DNA of 8,299 nt from Pseudomonadota bacterium (GCA_027623845.1 JAQBUJ010000111.1:1-8299); one strand, 5' to 3'; positions 1 to 7,540 are shown, counted from the stretch's first letter. Numbers and translations: made by a program. Notes: a model not told the origin generated them from the sequence alone.

Positions 1-42
1 CTATGAGAACATCAGGCTCTGGTGACCAAGGACGTTCGCTTC

Positions 43-86
43 GGGGTCGGTTCTCTGGGCTGGTTCTTGGGGCTGGTTCTTTGGGG
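43..86. repeat. Imperfect 13-bp tandem repeat, about three copies
   Basis: Three 13-bp units occur at 43-55, 56-68 and 69-81, followed by a partial unit. The shared core GGTTCT starts at 49, 62 and 75. The second and third units differ at one base; the first differs from the third at three. The array ends just beyond the stop codon of the minus-strand hydrolase (stop at 90-92), so it lies in that gene's 3' flank. No terminator-like hairpin was found in 1-89 and no coding frame there looks real. It may be slippage-generated spacer DNA; no function can be assigned. Confidence 0.6.
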
Positions 87-89
87 CCG

Positions 90-2099
90 TTACATCCGGA
101 CATCATGCCAGGGAGCGCCCCAGTTCCGGGCCATTTCCAGGGTCCGCTCCAGGTCTTCCTCCAGCATCAAACCAGCCTTGATCAGGTCGCGCGCCGCCTT
201 TTCGATCGCCGTGGCATAGCCGCTTGCATCACCGTAGCGGGCCTCGATTGAGGCGCGTGGGTCGCCGGTCGCCCGGCAAACCGCATCGGTTTCGCCAAGC
301 GGGACCATACTGCCGGTGAACTCGTGCATGGCGCCTTCGCCGAACGGGCGGGCCCGTAGGTTCCAGCCGGTATAGGTGGCCAGCGGGGCCTGGACCATCG
401 GCACGCGCACGCCGGCGAGGTCATTGCCATCGGCGTCTACCGCCGGCACCAGCACCGTATAACCCTCGGCGTCGCGAAGCGTCGGGGGCAGCACCGTCAG
501 CACGCCGTCGGCGGCTTGCGGGCCGTAATCGTATAGCGGCAACCGGTTCGGCTCTCGCGGCGTCGCCTGGCCGGGAATCGAGGGGAATTGCCGGCGCCAT
601 TCCTGCATTGTCACCAAAGTGTTGTCGGCGCGCTTTGGGTAACGGCTGTCCGGCGGCGGCGCGCCATCGCTGCACCAACGATCCAGGTTATCGAGCATGG
701 CGCGGAACAGCATCGAGGTTTGCACCACGTTGTTCAGGTTCTGGCAGATACCGCGCTTCGGCGGCCCCTGGTTCGGATCGCCGACATGCTGGGCGCTCGA
801 CCAGAAATAGAACCGGACATTGTCCGGCGGCGGCAGATCGGCGCCCCGGCTGTCGGTATGGGCCAGCGAGCCCCGGCGCTGCCAATACTCGGTCCCGGTC
901 TGGCTGTGAAAGATCAGCGGGTCGGTCTTCGGGCGCTTGCAGATCGCGTCGGTGACGCCGGTCAGATGGTCGGTGCTCTCGGCATAGGCGAAGGGAAAGC
1001 TGTCGGAAATATTGTCATGGTCCTCGTATTGCTGGCCGGCCGGGACCACGGCATTGGCGAAACGGTGATTGAGCCACATCCGCCCGGCCCCGGCGACATG
1101 GTTCAACACACCGTCGAAAACCTTGCGCCCCGCCGCGTCGCTGTTGAAACCACGATAAAGCGCGTCGCGGATACAGCGGCCGGTTTGCGAGCGGCCAAAG
1201 CAATAGACCTTTTCAATCCGATGATCGGCGAGCGGATTGGCGGCTGTGCGATCGTATTTCAAAAAGCTCGTCAGATCGCGCACCACCAGATGGCCAAGCG
1301 CCATCACCAAGGGATCGCGTCCGGTATAAATCAACTCATAGATCCAGCCCGCCTCGAAGCCGCCGGGCATATGAATATGCGTATCCGAGGCGACGATCGC
1401 GCTTTCGGCGCCCTGGAAGTCCATCCCGAGACCGCCCTCGACCCGGGCGAAGCTCCAGGCGTCCGGTGCGATCTCCTGGCGCGCATCGTCCGGATAGCGC
1501 CGCCGCGTCAGCCGCGCCCGGCTGGTATCGCGCGAGACTGTCGGATGGCTGCGGGTCGAAATCCAACCGCTTAGGGGAAAGGTCGTCTGGCCATGGGCGG
1601 TGGCGATGAACTCGGTGCGCAGCGGACCGGTCACCGGATTATCGGGCTGGCCGGCGGTCGGCAGGCACATGGTCATCCGCCCGCTTCCCGGTAACAAATC
1701 GCCCTGCCAGGCGCCCCAGACCACGGTGTAGCCGCGCCGGAACAGATAGCCGTTGCCGGCATGGGCGGCGCTGATCGGCTCATTCGAGGCGAGGGCGTCG
1801 TTGAAATATTGCAAGGCCCGCTTGTTGCCGCGGTTGCCGTAGTCGAAGAACATCCGCCGGTTACCGAGCGCCGCATCGACCGGGCGCAGGATGCAGATCT
1901 CGGTCGCACATTCGACCAGCCCGTCGGGATTCACCGGCGCCTTGTCGAGATCGACGATACCGGCTTGGGCCGGCGCTGATGGGTCGACGAGGAAAGTCGC
2001 CCAACCATCGAGCCGTTCATAGGCGCCGGCATCGCCGAACGCCTGCCCGTCGGCGAAGGATTGGCGGCGGGGGATTTCGACGCTGACATGATTGCCCAT
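90..2099 (-). CDS. Large alpha/beta-hydrolase domain protein (PF20091-type), probable esterase/amidohydrolase
   Basis: This is a 669-aa protein with an ATG start and TAA stop. A GGAGG ribosome site (2107-2111) sits 7 nt before the ATG and fixes the start. The N-terminal region (residues about 20-100) has the family pattern FGDAGAYERL, a VDP segment, LRPVD and FFDYGNRGNK. The nucleophile elbow is GRSQTGR at 302-308, making Ser304 the likely nucleophile. Glu404 (TGTEYW) and His438 (SSAQH) are the likely acid and base; this triad assignment is by analogy. There is no signal peptide or membrane helix, so it should be cytoplasmic. The length is normal for the family, whose members are mostly uncharacterised and often named only 'alpha/beta hydrolase domain-containing protein'. 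It is transcribed divergently from the amidase operon, suggesting shared control and a role in the same catabolic route. An ester or amide substrate is likely, but its identity cannot be read here. Confidence 0.9.
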   Translation of the reverse strand: MGNHVSVEIPRRQSFADGQAFGDAGAYERLDGWATFLVDPSAPAQAGIVDLDKAPVNPDGLVECATEICILRPVDAALGNRRMFFDYGNRGNKRALQYFNDALASNEPISAAHAGNGYLFRRGYTVVWGAWQGDLLPGSGRMTMCLPTAGQPDNPVTGPLRTEFIATAHGQTTFPLSGWISTRSHPTVSRDTSRARLTRRRYPDDARQEIAPDAWSFARVEGGLGMDFQGAESAIVASDTHIHMPGGFEAGWIYELIYTGRDPLVMALGHLVVRDLTSFLKYDRTAANPLADHRIEKVYCFGRSQTGRCIRDALYRGFNSDAAGRKVFDGVLNHVAGAGRMWLNHRFANAVVPAGQQYEDHDNISDSFPFAYAESTDHLTGVTDAICKRPKTDPLIFHSQTGTEYWQRRGSLAHTDSRGADLPPPDNVRFYFWSSAQHVGDPNQGPPKRGICQNLNNVVQTSMLFRAMLDNLDRWCSDGAPPPDSRYPKRADNTLVTMQEWRRQFPSIPGQATPREPNRLPLYDYGPQAADGVLTVLPPTLRDAEGYTVLVPAVDADGNDLAGVRVPMVQAPLATYTGWNLRARPFGEGAMHEFTGSMVPLGETDAVCRATGDPRASIEARYGDASGYATAIEKAARDLIKAGLMLEEDLERTLEMARNWGAPWHDVRM

Positions 2100-2272
2100 G
2101 CGATGGCCTCCATTCGGCTTGCTCGACGGTTGATCGTATCATCACCCCCGCCGCATCCGCGCGGCGATAACCATCATCTGGATGATCATCAGCCATTCGA
2201 CAGCCCCGGCGAAGTGAGGCATACAGTTGACGCCTATGCACCTTTTCCCTGCCCCATCACCGGATCGACATC
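2100..2272. promoter_or_regulatory. Divergent intergenic region with candidate operator dyads
   Basis: This 173-bp gap must hold the promoters of both the minus-strand hydrolase and the plus-strand amidase operon. It contains several short dyads: TGAT-CGT-ATCA at 2131-2141; ATCATC-TG-GATGAT at 2173-2186, which overlaps a perfect 10-bp palindrome GATGATCATC at 2181-2190; and GCATA/TATGC arms at 2219-2223 and 2235-2239. A weak minus-strand -10 candidate (TACGAT, 2133-2138) overlaps the first dyad, but no matching -35 is visible. A TTGACG at 2227-2232 could be a plus-strand -35 but has no good -10 partner. The regulatory role is inferred from position; the dyads are short enough to occur by chance. 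Confidence 0.3.
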
Positions 2273-3580
2273 GTGACAGCCAGCACTCAAAACCCCGCCG
2301 ATCTTGGTATCGCCGCCGCGTCGCGCGCCTTGGCCAATGGCACGCTGACATCCCGCGCCTTGGTCGAGGCCTGCCTGGAACGCATCAACGGCGAGGGCCG
2401 GGCGCTGAACGCCTTTATCCATGTCGCCGCCGATCCGGCCCGCGCCGAAGCCGATCGTAGTGACGCGCGCCGCCGCGAAGGCGGGCCGATGTCGCCGCTG
2501 GACGGCGTGCCGATCGCGTTGAAGGACAATATCGACGTGGTTGGCCAGCCGACGACGAATGGCTTTGGCACGGCCTGGACGCCGGGCCGGGACGCCGGTG
2601 TGGTGACCTTGTTGCGCGAGCGCGGGCTGGTGCTGATCGGTAAGGCGAATATGCATGAGGGCGCGCTGGGGGCGACGACCGACAACCCGCATCATGGCCG
2701 GGCCGACAATCCGGCGGCCCCCGGCCATACGCCCGGCGGCAGCAGCGGCGGGTCAAGCGCGGCGGTGGCGGGCCGGTTATGCCCCGGCGCCCTTGGCACC
2801 GACACCATGGGTTCGGTGCGTCTGCCGGCCGCCTATTGCGGGATCGTTGGCTTGAAACCATCGCGCGGGCTTTGGCCGAATAGTGGTGTCGCCACGCTGG
2901 CCAGCGGGCTGGATACGGTTGGTCCGATGGCCCGTACGGTCGAGGATACGGCGATGCTGGTCGATCTCCCGCTTGGCCGAGCGCGATTGGACCGGGTGGT
3001 GCTGGCAAGTTTAGAAAATTTCGATAGCGCCGAGATCGAAGACGAGGCGGCGACGGCCTATCAGGCGGCGCTGGAACGGCTGCGCGGCGCCGGCGCGACG
3101 ATCCGCCGGGTGCAACTGGCAGGCTATAGCCCGTCGCCGGCGCGCCGAGCTGGATTGATCATCTCCGAGGTCGAGGCGGCGGTGGCCCATGAGGAACTGA
3201 TGCAAGCGCGGCCGGAGGCGTTTTCCGCCGAGTTTCGCGAGATGCTGGACTATGGCGCACGCGCGCCCGCCGCCCGCTATGTTAAGGCGTTGCGTGCGGT
3301 CGAACGGATCGGCGCTGCGTTTGCCGGCATTCTCGACAGCGTCGACGGCATTGTCAGTTTGACCGCGCCGCAAATGGCTTTTCCTTTTGGCGCGCCGGTC
3401 CCGGCCAGTCAGGCGGACTTCACGGCGCCGGCGAATTTCGCCGGTTGTCCGGGGATCTCGGTGCCGATACCTCGCCCCGGCGATCTGCGGCCGGTCGGTC
3501 TGCAGCTGATGGCGGGATTGGGGCGCGACGTGCACCTTCTCGGGATTGCCGCGGCGGTGGAAAAGGCTCTTGCCGTTTAG
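2273..3580 (+). CDS. Amidase-signature family hydrolase
   Basis: A 435-aa amidase with a GTG start and TAG stop. The Ser-cisSer-Lys triad is complete: Lys84 (PIALKDNID), Ser157 in the glycine/serine-rich GGSSGGSS loop (155-162) and nucleophile Ser181 in GTDTMGS (175-181). The 24-residue spacing between the two serines matches characterised members such as FAAH (217/241) and malonamidase E2 (131/155). It continues into PAAYCGIVGLKPS, and the C-terminus has the usual FTAPANFAGCPG and VGLQLM motifs. The enzyme hydrolyses carboxamides (R-CONH2 or R-CONHR) in the cytoplasm. Met179 replaces the glycine most common in GTDTGGS. Sequence outside the signature is too variable to name a substrate, and gatA is unlikely because no gatB or gatC is nearby. 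No clear Shine-Dalgarno precedes the GTG, but the N-terminus (LGIAAASRALANGTLTSRALVEACLERI) is correct for the family. It is first in a four-gene run; the next gene starts 27 nt downstream. Confidence 0.93.
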   Translation: MTASTQNPADLGIAAASRALANGTLTSRALVEACLERINGEGRALNAFIHVAADPARAEADRSDARRREGGPMSPLDGVPIALKDNIDVVGQPTTNGFGTAWTPGRDAGVVTLLRERGLVLIGKANMHEGALGATTDNPHHGRADNPAAPGHTPGGSSGGSSAAVAGRLCPGALGTDTMGSVRLPAAYCGIVGLKPSRGLWPNSGVATLASGLDTVGPMARTVEDTAMLVDLPLGRARLDRVVLASLENFDSAEIEDEAATAYQAALERLRGAGATIRRVQLAGYSPSPARRAGLIISEVEAAVAHEELMQARPEAFSAEFREMLDYGARAPAARYVKALRAVERIGAAFAGILDSVDGIVSLTAPQMAFPFGAPVPASQADFTAPANFAGCPGISVPIPRPGDLRPVGLQLMAGLGRDVHLLGIAAAVEKALAV

Positions 3581-3607
3581 CGGCCAACGTCTAACAGAGG
3601 AGCAACC

Positions 3608-4411
3608 GTGCCCCTTATCAGCGTCAACAATCACCAGATGCACTATGAGATCCACGGCACCGGAGAGCCGGTTATCTGTTCCGGTGGCTGGGGGACTTTT
3701 TGCCATGGTGACGTCGGCCATCTGCCGCGCGGTCTGACCGATCGCTATCAAGTGGTGATCTTTGATCATCGGGGCATCGGTCAATCCAGCGACGATTTGA
3801 CCGTCCCGTCAACCACCCGGCTTTATGCCGACGACGTCATCGGCCTGCTGTGTGAGCTGGGTATCGGCAACGCCCATTTCGCCGGCATCATCGGGATCGG
3901 CGCCTGCATCTTTCAGGAAGTCGCGATCCAGCGACCGGATCTGGTGCGCAGCCTGGTCAACACCGGAACCTGGGCTCGGCCGGACACCAAGTTCCGCGAT
4001 CAGCTCACCTTATGGCTTGATATCCATCGGGGCATGGGTTTCGAGGCGTTTCAGCGGATGGTGGTGATGGAGGGGTTCGACGCGGAATTCTATGCCGCCA
4101 AGAAAGCCAGCCTGTTGGGACCGGACGGCGCCTGGCGGGGCCTTAGAGGCCGAATTGATACCCATCAGCGACTGACTGAGGCGGGACTGTCGCATGACAC
4201 TTTGGACCGGCTGGGCCAGATCACCGCGCCGACCTTGGTCATGCATAACGGCCATGATGTGATCACCGCGCCACGGCTGACCCTGCCGGTGGAGCACGGT
4301 ATTCCAGGCGCGCGGGGCCATTGGATGCCGGATGCGGCGCATGTCGCGACCGGCCGTGAGGCCCGCGCCGAGTTTTGCGGCGTGTTGCTCGATTTCCTGG
4401 CTGATCATTAA
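3608..4411 (+). CDS. Alpha/beta-hydrolase-fold protein lacking the catalytic serine
   Basis: A 267-aa protein with a GTG start 5 nt after a strong AGAGGAG ribosome site (3596-3602) and a TAA stop. The fold is recognisable: strand-loop VICSGGWGT (22-30), FDHRGIGQSS (52-61), an elbow region AGIIGIGACIFQEVA (92-106), a variable cap (about 120-200), VMHNGHD (211-217) and DAAH (242-245). Asp217 and His245 sit where the catalytic acid and histidine belong. The elbow, normally GxSxGG, aligns so that Gly96 (codon GGG) occupies the nucleophile position, and the usual HG oxyanion motif reads SGG. Ordinary Ser-hydrolase chemistry therefore looks impaired. It could be a serine-independent enzyme, a lyase or decarboxylase-like member, or a non-catalytic paralogue. 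The frame is intact and the ribosome site strong, so it is not a decayed gene. It lies between the amidase and the membrane protein and is probably co-transcribed with them. Confidence 0.85.
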   Translation: MPLISVNNHQMHYEIHGTGEPVICSGGWGTFCHGDVGHLPRGLTDRYQVVIFDHRGIGQSSDDLTVPSTTRLYADDVIGLLCELGIGNAHFAGIIGIGACIFQEVAIQRPDLVRSLVNTGTWARPDTKFRDQLTLWLDIHRGMGFEAFQRMVVMEGFDAEFYAAKKASLLGPDGAWRGLRGRIDTHQRLTEAGLSHDTLDRLGQITAPTLVMHNGHDVITAPRLTLPVEHGIPGARGHWMPDAAHVATGREARAEFCGVLLDFLADH

Positions 4412-4434
4412 GTGAGCGACCCGGGATCGCCCTG

Positions 4435-5262
4435 GTGCTGAATTTCGACGCCTCGATGCAGGCCATGCTGCTGGCCGGGCTGTCATTGTCATGGAAGATA
4501 TTTGCGACCGCCGGGATCGTCATTGCGACCGGACGGCTGGCCCGTTCGGCGGGACCGGTACTGACCAGCGTTCTGGTGGCGCTGCCGGTCAATGCCGCGC
4601 CCGGAATGTTTTTCGTGGCGTTGGCTCTCGACGCTGATTTCGTCACCGAGGGCGTGCTTTACAGCATGGCCGGCGCCGGGCCGGTTTTGGTCTATCTCAC
4701 GGTCTTCGTGCAGGCTGCGCGATTGCGCAATTTTTACCTCGCGCTGCCGATTGGACTGGCGGGTTGGATTTTCGCCGCATGGCTGATCGCCGGTCTGCAG
4801 TTGGATGTGACGAGCGCCTTGGTCTGCGTTGCCGCCGGCGTTGTCTTTGCGATGCTTTTTAATCGACGTTTGCCAGGGGATCTTAAAATCGTCCCGGTGA
4901 CGGCGGGCTGGCGTTATCTGTTGATCCGGGGCGGCGTTGCCGGGGTTCTGATCGTCACCATCGCCACCGTGGCCGGCGATATCGGCCCGGTCGCCGCGGG
5001 ATTGCTGTTGAGTTTTCCGACGACCTTGTCGACTACGGGGTGGATGTTGAACGGCCATTTCGGCTTGGACTTTGTCGCCGCGACCTATTCCTCGGCCCGC
5101 AAGGCGCTATCGCTTTATGTCTTGTTCTGTCTGATTCTGCTTGGTTTCATCACGGTGTTGCCGGGGCCGCTTGCGGTGGTGGCGGCTTTCGCGGTCGTGG
5201 CGACGATCGGCGCGGTCTTCGCGGTGCTATTTGTTCGGATCAGAATGCGGGCATCGGTGTGA
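4435..5262 (+). CDS. Nine-helix integral membrane protein with an internal duplication, possible transporter
   Basis: A 275-aa, very hydrophobic protein; GTG start 23 nt after the previous stop, TGA stop. No good ribosome site is visible, and ATG at 4456 (residue 8) is an alternative start. About nine helices can be drawn: 12-31, 41-64, 75-95, 99-121, 124-143, 161-180, 184-205, 223-241 and 245-268. The two halves resemble each other: GPV (40-42), LP (50-51) and DFV (68-70) recur 144 residues later as GPV (184-186), FP (194-195) and DFV (212-214) without gaps. Basic residues in loops 32-37, 94-98, 144-160, 222-223 and the C-tail put those on the cytoplasmic side, so the repeats would have opposite topology. 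From memory, each half resembles the small four-helix DUF3147/GlpM-like proteins; this needs a profile search. Its position among catabolic genes suggests transport of a substrate or product, but no family name is certain. Confidence 0.8.
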   Translation: MLNFDASMQAMLLAGLSLSWKIFATAGIVIATGRLARSAGPVLTSVLVALPVNAAPGMFFVALALDADFVTEGVLYSMAGAGPVLVYLTVFVQAARLRNFYLALPIGLAGWIFAAWLIAGLQLDVTSALVCVAAGVVFAMLFNRRLPGDLKIVPVTAGWRYLLIRGGVAGVLIVTIATVAGDIGPVAAGLLLSFPTTLSTTGWMLNGHFGLDFVAATYSSARKALSLYVLFCLILLGFITVLPGPLAVVAAFAVVATIGAVFAVLFVRIRMRASV

Positions 5263-5324
5263 AAAACCGCTTCGGGCTTTGACGGCGGCGGCGCTGGCAT
5301 GGTCCAATCCACCACTGGATATTA

Positions 5325-5330
5325 CGGGAG
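5325..5330 (+). promoter_or_regulatory. Ribosome binding site that decides the start of the DUF1445 gene
   Basis: CGGGAG lies 7 nt before the ATG at 5338. The alternative in-frame ATG at 5299 has no comparable site and would add 13 residues (MVQSTTGYYGSCV) unlike the family. The 5338 start is therefore preferred. Confidence 0.75.
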
Positions 5331-5337
5331 TTGCGTT

Positions 5338-6162
5338 ATGGCCTTGGAACAGATCGACGGCGACGCCGACAATCCTTTCCCCTTTGATATTGCAACCGCC
5401 GCTCCGGCGCGGTTTCGGGGGATTTTTCGCGCCGGGGCTTATCGCGGAACCACGGCGAACATGGCGAATGGTTATACCCAGGGCAATCTGGCGATCCTGC
5501 CGGCCAGTCATGCGCTGGACTTCGCTCGGTTCTGCCAGCGTAACCCAAAGCCCTGCCCGATGGTCGGTGTCTCGGATACCGGCGATCCGATGCTCCGTAC
5601 CTTGGGCGAGGATATCGACATTCGCAGCGATATACCGAGCTACAACATCTATCGGGACGGCGTTTTCGAAGGCTCCGTCGCCGATATCAATAAGTATTGG
5701 CAGGAGGATTCGGTGGCCTTTGTTCTGGGCTGTTCGTTTTCCTTCGAAGAGGCGTTGGCCCAGGGCGGTATTCCGCTGCGGCATCTGGAAATTGAGCGGA
5801 CCGTGCCGATGTACAAAACCTCGATCGCGTTGGAGCGTTCCGGCCCGTTCGGCGGCGGCATGGTGGTTTCCATGCGGCCGATGTCGATGGAGGACGCGAT
5901 TCGCGCCTCGGCGATCACCGCGCGTTTCCCGCACACCCACGGCATGCCGGTCCATATCGGCGATCCGTCGGCCATCGGCGTCGGCGATCTCGATGCGCCC
6001 GATTGGGGTGAGCCGACTGAATTTCGCGGCGCCGAGGTGCCGGTGTTCTGGGCTTGCGGGGTGACGCCGCAAAATGCGATCCGTGAAGCCGGCATCCCGC
6101 TGGTGCTGACGCATACGCCCGGCTCGATGCTGATCACCGATATCCCGAGCGCGGTGTCGTAA
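5338..6162 (+). CDS. DUF1445/YcsI-type putative hydro-lyase (D-glutamate cyclase-related family)
   Basis: A 274-aa protein from the ATG preceded by CGGGAG, ending in TAA. It is a clear full-length member of the DUF1445 family (PF07286; 'putative hydro-lyase', YcsI in Bacillus). Family blocks appear in order: ARFRGIFRAGAYRGTT (24-39), GYTQGNLAILP (45-55), FCQRNPKPCP (65-74), VSDTGDP (78-84), GEDIDIRSDIP (90-100), VAFVLGCSFSFEEAL (126-140), VPMYKT (156-161), MVVSMRPM (175-182), VHIGDP (205-210), PVFWACGVTPQ (235-245) and THTPGSMLITD (258-268). The family is linked to reversible dehydration of D-glutamate to 5-oxo-D-proline and often sits near 5-oxoprolinase (LamB/YcsF) genes, which are absent here. 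No signal peptide is present, so it should be cytoplasmic. It starts 75 nt after the membrane-protein gene and is last in the run before a terminator. Family assignment is near certain; the actual substrate is not. Confidence 0.94.
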   Translation: MALEQIDGDADNPFPFDIATAAPARFRGIFRAGAYRGTTANMANGYTQGNLAILPASHALDFARFCQRNPKPCPMVGVSDTGDPMLRTLGEDIDIRSDIPSYNIYRDGVFEGSVADINKYWQEDSVAFVLGCSFSFEEALAQGGIPLRHLEIERTVPMYKTSIALERSGPFGGGMVVSMRPMSMEDAIRASAITARFPHTHGMPVHIGDPSAIGVGDLDAPDWGEPTEFRGAEVPVFWACGVTPQNAIREAGIPLVLTHTPGSMLITDIPSAVS

Positions 6163-6184
6163 ATCCCAACGAGTTCTGCATTGA

Positions 6185-6215
6185 AAAAGGCCGGAGCATA
6201 ACGCTCCGGCCTTTT
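6185..6215. terminator. Bidirectional intrinsic terminator between convergent operons
   Basis: A perfect 13-bp inverted repeat (arms 6185-6197 and 6203-6215; GC core GGCCGGAGC/GCTCCGGCC) encloses a 5-nt loop, ATAAC. The plus strand ends in TTTT; the minus strand ends in TTTTT. It starts 23 nt after the DUF1445 stop and 23 nt beyond the dctM stop, so it can end transcription from both sides. Confidence 0.93.
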
Positions 6216-6237
6216 GCTGTTTAAGGGCTAACCGGCC

Positions 6238-7536
6238 TCAATGATAGACGAGGGTCGGCAGCCAGGTTGCAAGATCCGGCACGGCGACTAAGAACAGGAT
6301 CATCGCCAACATCGCCAATAGGAACGGGATGGCGCCGATGGCGACATCGTTGAAGTGCCCGCCGCGCGCCCGAATCCCGTGCACGACATAGAGATTGACC
6401 CCGATCGGCGGGGTGATCAGCGCCGCTTCCATGAGCAGAGTGATCAGGATGCCGAACCAGACGTCGGAAAACTCCGGCACGCCCAAGGCCATGACGATCG
6501 GAAACACGATCGGCACGGTGGTCAGCATCATCGACAGGGTCTCCATGAACATACCCAGGAACAGATAGAACACAACGATCAACAGGATCGTCTGCACCGG
6601 GGTCAGGCCCATGTCGGAGATGAAGCCGAGCATCGTCTGGGTGATACCCATGAAGCCAAGCACGAAGTTGAGGAAGATCGCGGCGAAGACGATCAGCATG
6701 ATCATCGCCGTGGTCCGCATGGTGCCCTCGAAAGCCTCCTTCAGCATCCGAATGTTCAAGGTTCTGAAGGCGGCGGCGATGACCACCGCCATGCACACCC
6801 CGATCGAGGCCGCCTCGGTCGGGGTCGCGATACCGGCATAGATCGACCCGACGACAGCGACGAACAAGGCGATCGGCGGTAACAGATCCGGCAGGCAGCG
6901 TATCCGCTCCCCCCATGAGGTTTCGACTTTTTTGCCGCCCCATGCTGGCCGCCACAGGCACGCAGCGATGATGGTCAGCATGAACAGGGTGGAGAGAATC
7001 ACGCCGGGAATAATGCCGGCGAGATAAAGCTCCGGGACCGAGGTATCGGTGAGCAACCCATAAATGATCAGGTTGATCGAGGGCGGTATCAGGATGCCGA
7101 GCGTTCCGCCGGCGGCCAATGAGCCGAGGAACAACCGCTCGTTATAGCCTCGGGCCTGGATCTCCGGATAGGCGACGGTGCCGACCGTCGCCGCCGTTGC
7201 GACGCTGGAGCCGGAACTGGCGGCGAAGATCGTGCAGGAGCCGATATTGGCATGCATCAAGCCGCCCGGCAGCCAGGACAGCCATTGAATGACCGCCGCG
7301 TACATGCGGCGCGCGATACCCGCCCGCAGCATGATCTCGCCAAGCAAAATGAACATCGGAACGGCGACAAGGATGAACTCCTTGCTTTTGTCCCAATAGA
7401 TCTCGGCAAGCGCCGGGGTAAGCGTTCCGCCCATCGAGATGTTGTCGAGCACGAAGCTCAGGATGCCCAGGACCGCCGCGACAGGAACCGCCGCCAGGAC
7501 CAGGATCATAAGACCAATGATAATACCAAATGCCAT
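6238..7536 (-). CDS. dctM: TRAP transporter large permease subunit (DctM family)
   Basis: A 432-aa inner-membrane protein with ATG start and TGA stop, of normal length for DctM. Typical motifs are VAVPMFILLGEIM (57-69), ASSGSSVATAATVG (106-119), AAGGTLGILIPPS (141-153), AGIATPTEAASIG (234-246) and ALITPPIGVNLYVVHGI (372-388). Roughly a dozen helices are expected. DctM forms the ion-coupled transport channel with DctQ and takes substrate from the periplasmic DctP protein; TRAP systems mostly import carboxylates and related organic acids using a Na+ or H+ gradient. The GGAGA ribosome site (7546-7550) lies inside the end of the dctQ gene, 9 nt before the ATG, and only 4 nt separate the dctQ stop from the dctM start, so translation is probably coupled. 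Substrate specificity lies in DctP and cannot be read from this protein. Confidence 0.95.
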   Translation of the reverse strand: MAFGIIIGLMILVLAAVPVAAVLGILSFVLDNISMGGTLTPALAEIYWDKSKEFILVAVPMFILLGEIMLRAGIARRMYAAVIQWLSWLPGGLMHANIGSCTIFAASSGSSVATAATVGTVAYPEIQARGYNERLFLGSLAAGGTLGILIPPSINLIIYGLLTDTSVPELYLAGIIPGVILSTLFMLTIIAACLWRPAWGGKKVETSWGERIRCLPDLLPPIALFVAVVGSIYAGIATPTEAASIGVCMAVVIAAAFRTLNIRMLKEAFEGTMRTTAMIMLIVFAAIFLNFVLGFMGITQTMLGFISDMGLTPVQTILLIVVFYLFLGMFMETLSMMLTTVPIVFPIVMALGVPEFSDVWFGILITLLMEAALITPPIGVNLYVVHGIRARGGHFNDVAIGAIPFLLAMLAMILFLVAVPDLATWLPTLVYH

Positions 7537-7540
7537 CGTC

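Noticed and set aside
588..1574. Long plus-strand open frame of 328 codons opposite the large hydrolase
   Set aside because: It is antisense to a gene with clear family motifs and a good ribosome site. Its translation shows no recognisable domain, and long antisense frames are expected in GC-rich DNA.
3011..3784. Minus-strand open frame of 257 codons across the amidase end and the next gene
   Set aside because: It is antisense to two supported genes, spans their intergenic gap, and has no family-like sequence.
4412..4441. Nine-codon GTG-started mini-frame (MSDPGSPWC) between the hydrolase and the membrane protein, its stop overlapping the next start
   Set aside because: It could in principle couple translation, but it has no clear ribosome site and is short enough to be chance.
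5307..5320. Small hairpin ATCCA-CCAC-TGGAT just before the DUF1445 ribosome site
   Set aside because: A 5-bp stem is too weak and too common to support a regulatory or terminator role.
5299..5337. Upstream in-frame ATG giving a 13-residue longer DUF1445 protein
   Set aside because: It has no good ribosome site and its extra residues do not resemble the family N-terminus, whereas the ATG at 5338 has CGGGAG at ideal spacing.
5141..6064. Plus-strand open frame of 307 codons overlapping the membrane-protein and DUF1445 genes
   Set aside because: Its translation is arginine- and serine-rich and lacks motifs, as expected for an out-of-frame reading of GC-rich coding DNA; the overlapping DUF1445 frame is unambiguous.
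6355..6882. Plus-strand open frame with a His/Asp/Arg-rich translation opposite dctM
   Set aside because: The polar composition is the mirror of hydrophobic membrane-helix codons on the other strand; it is a shadow of dctM.
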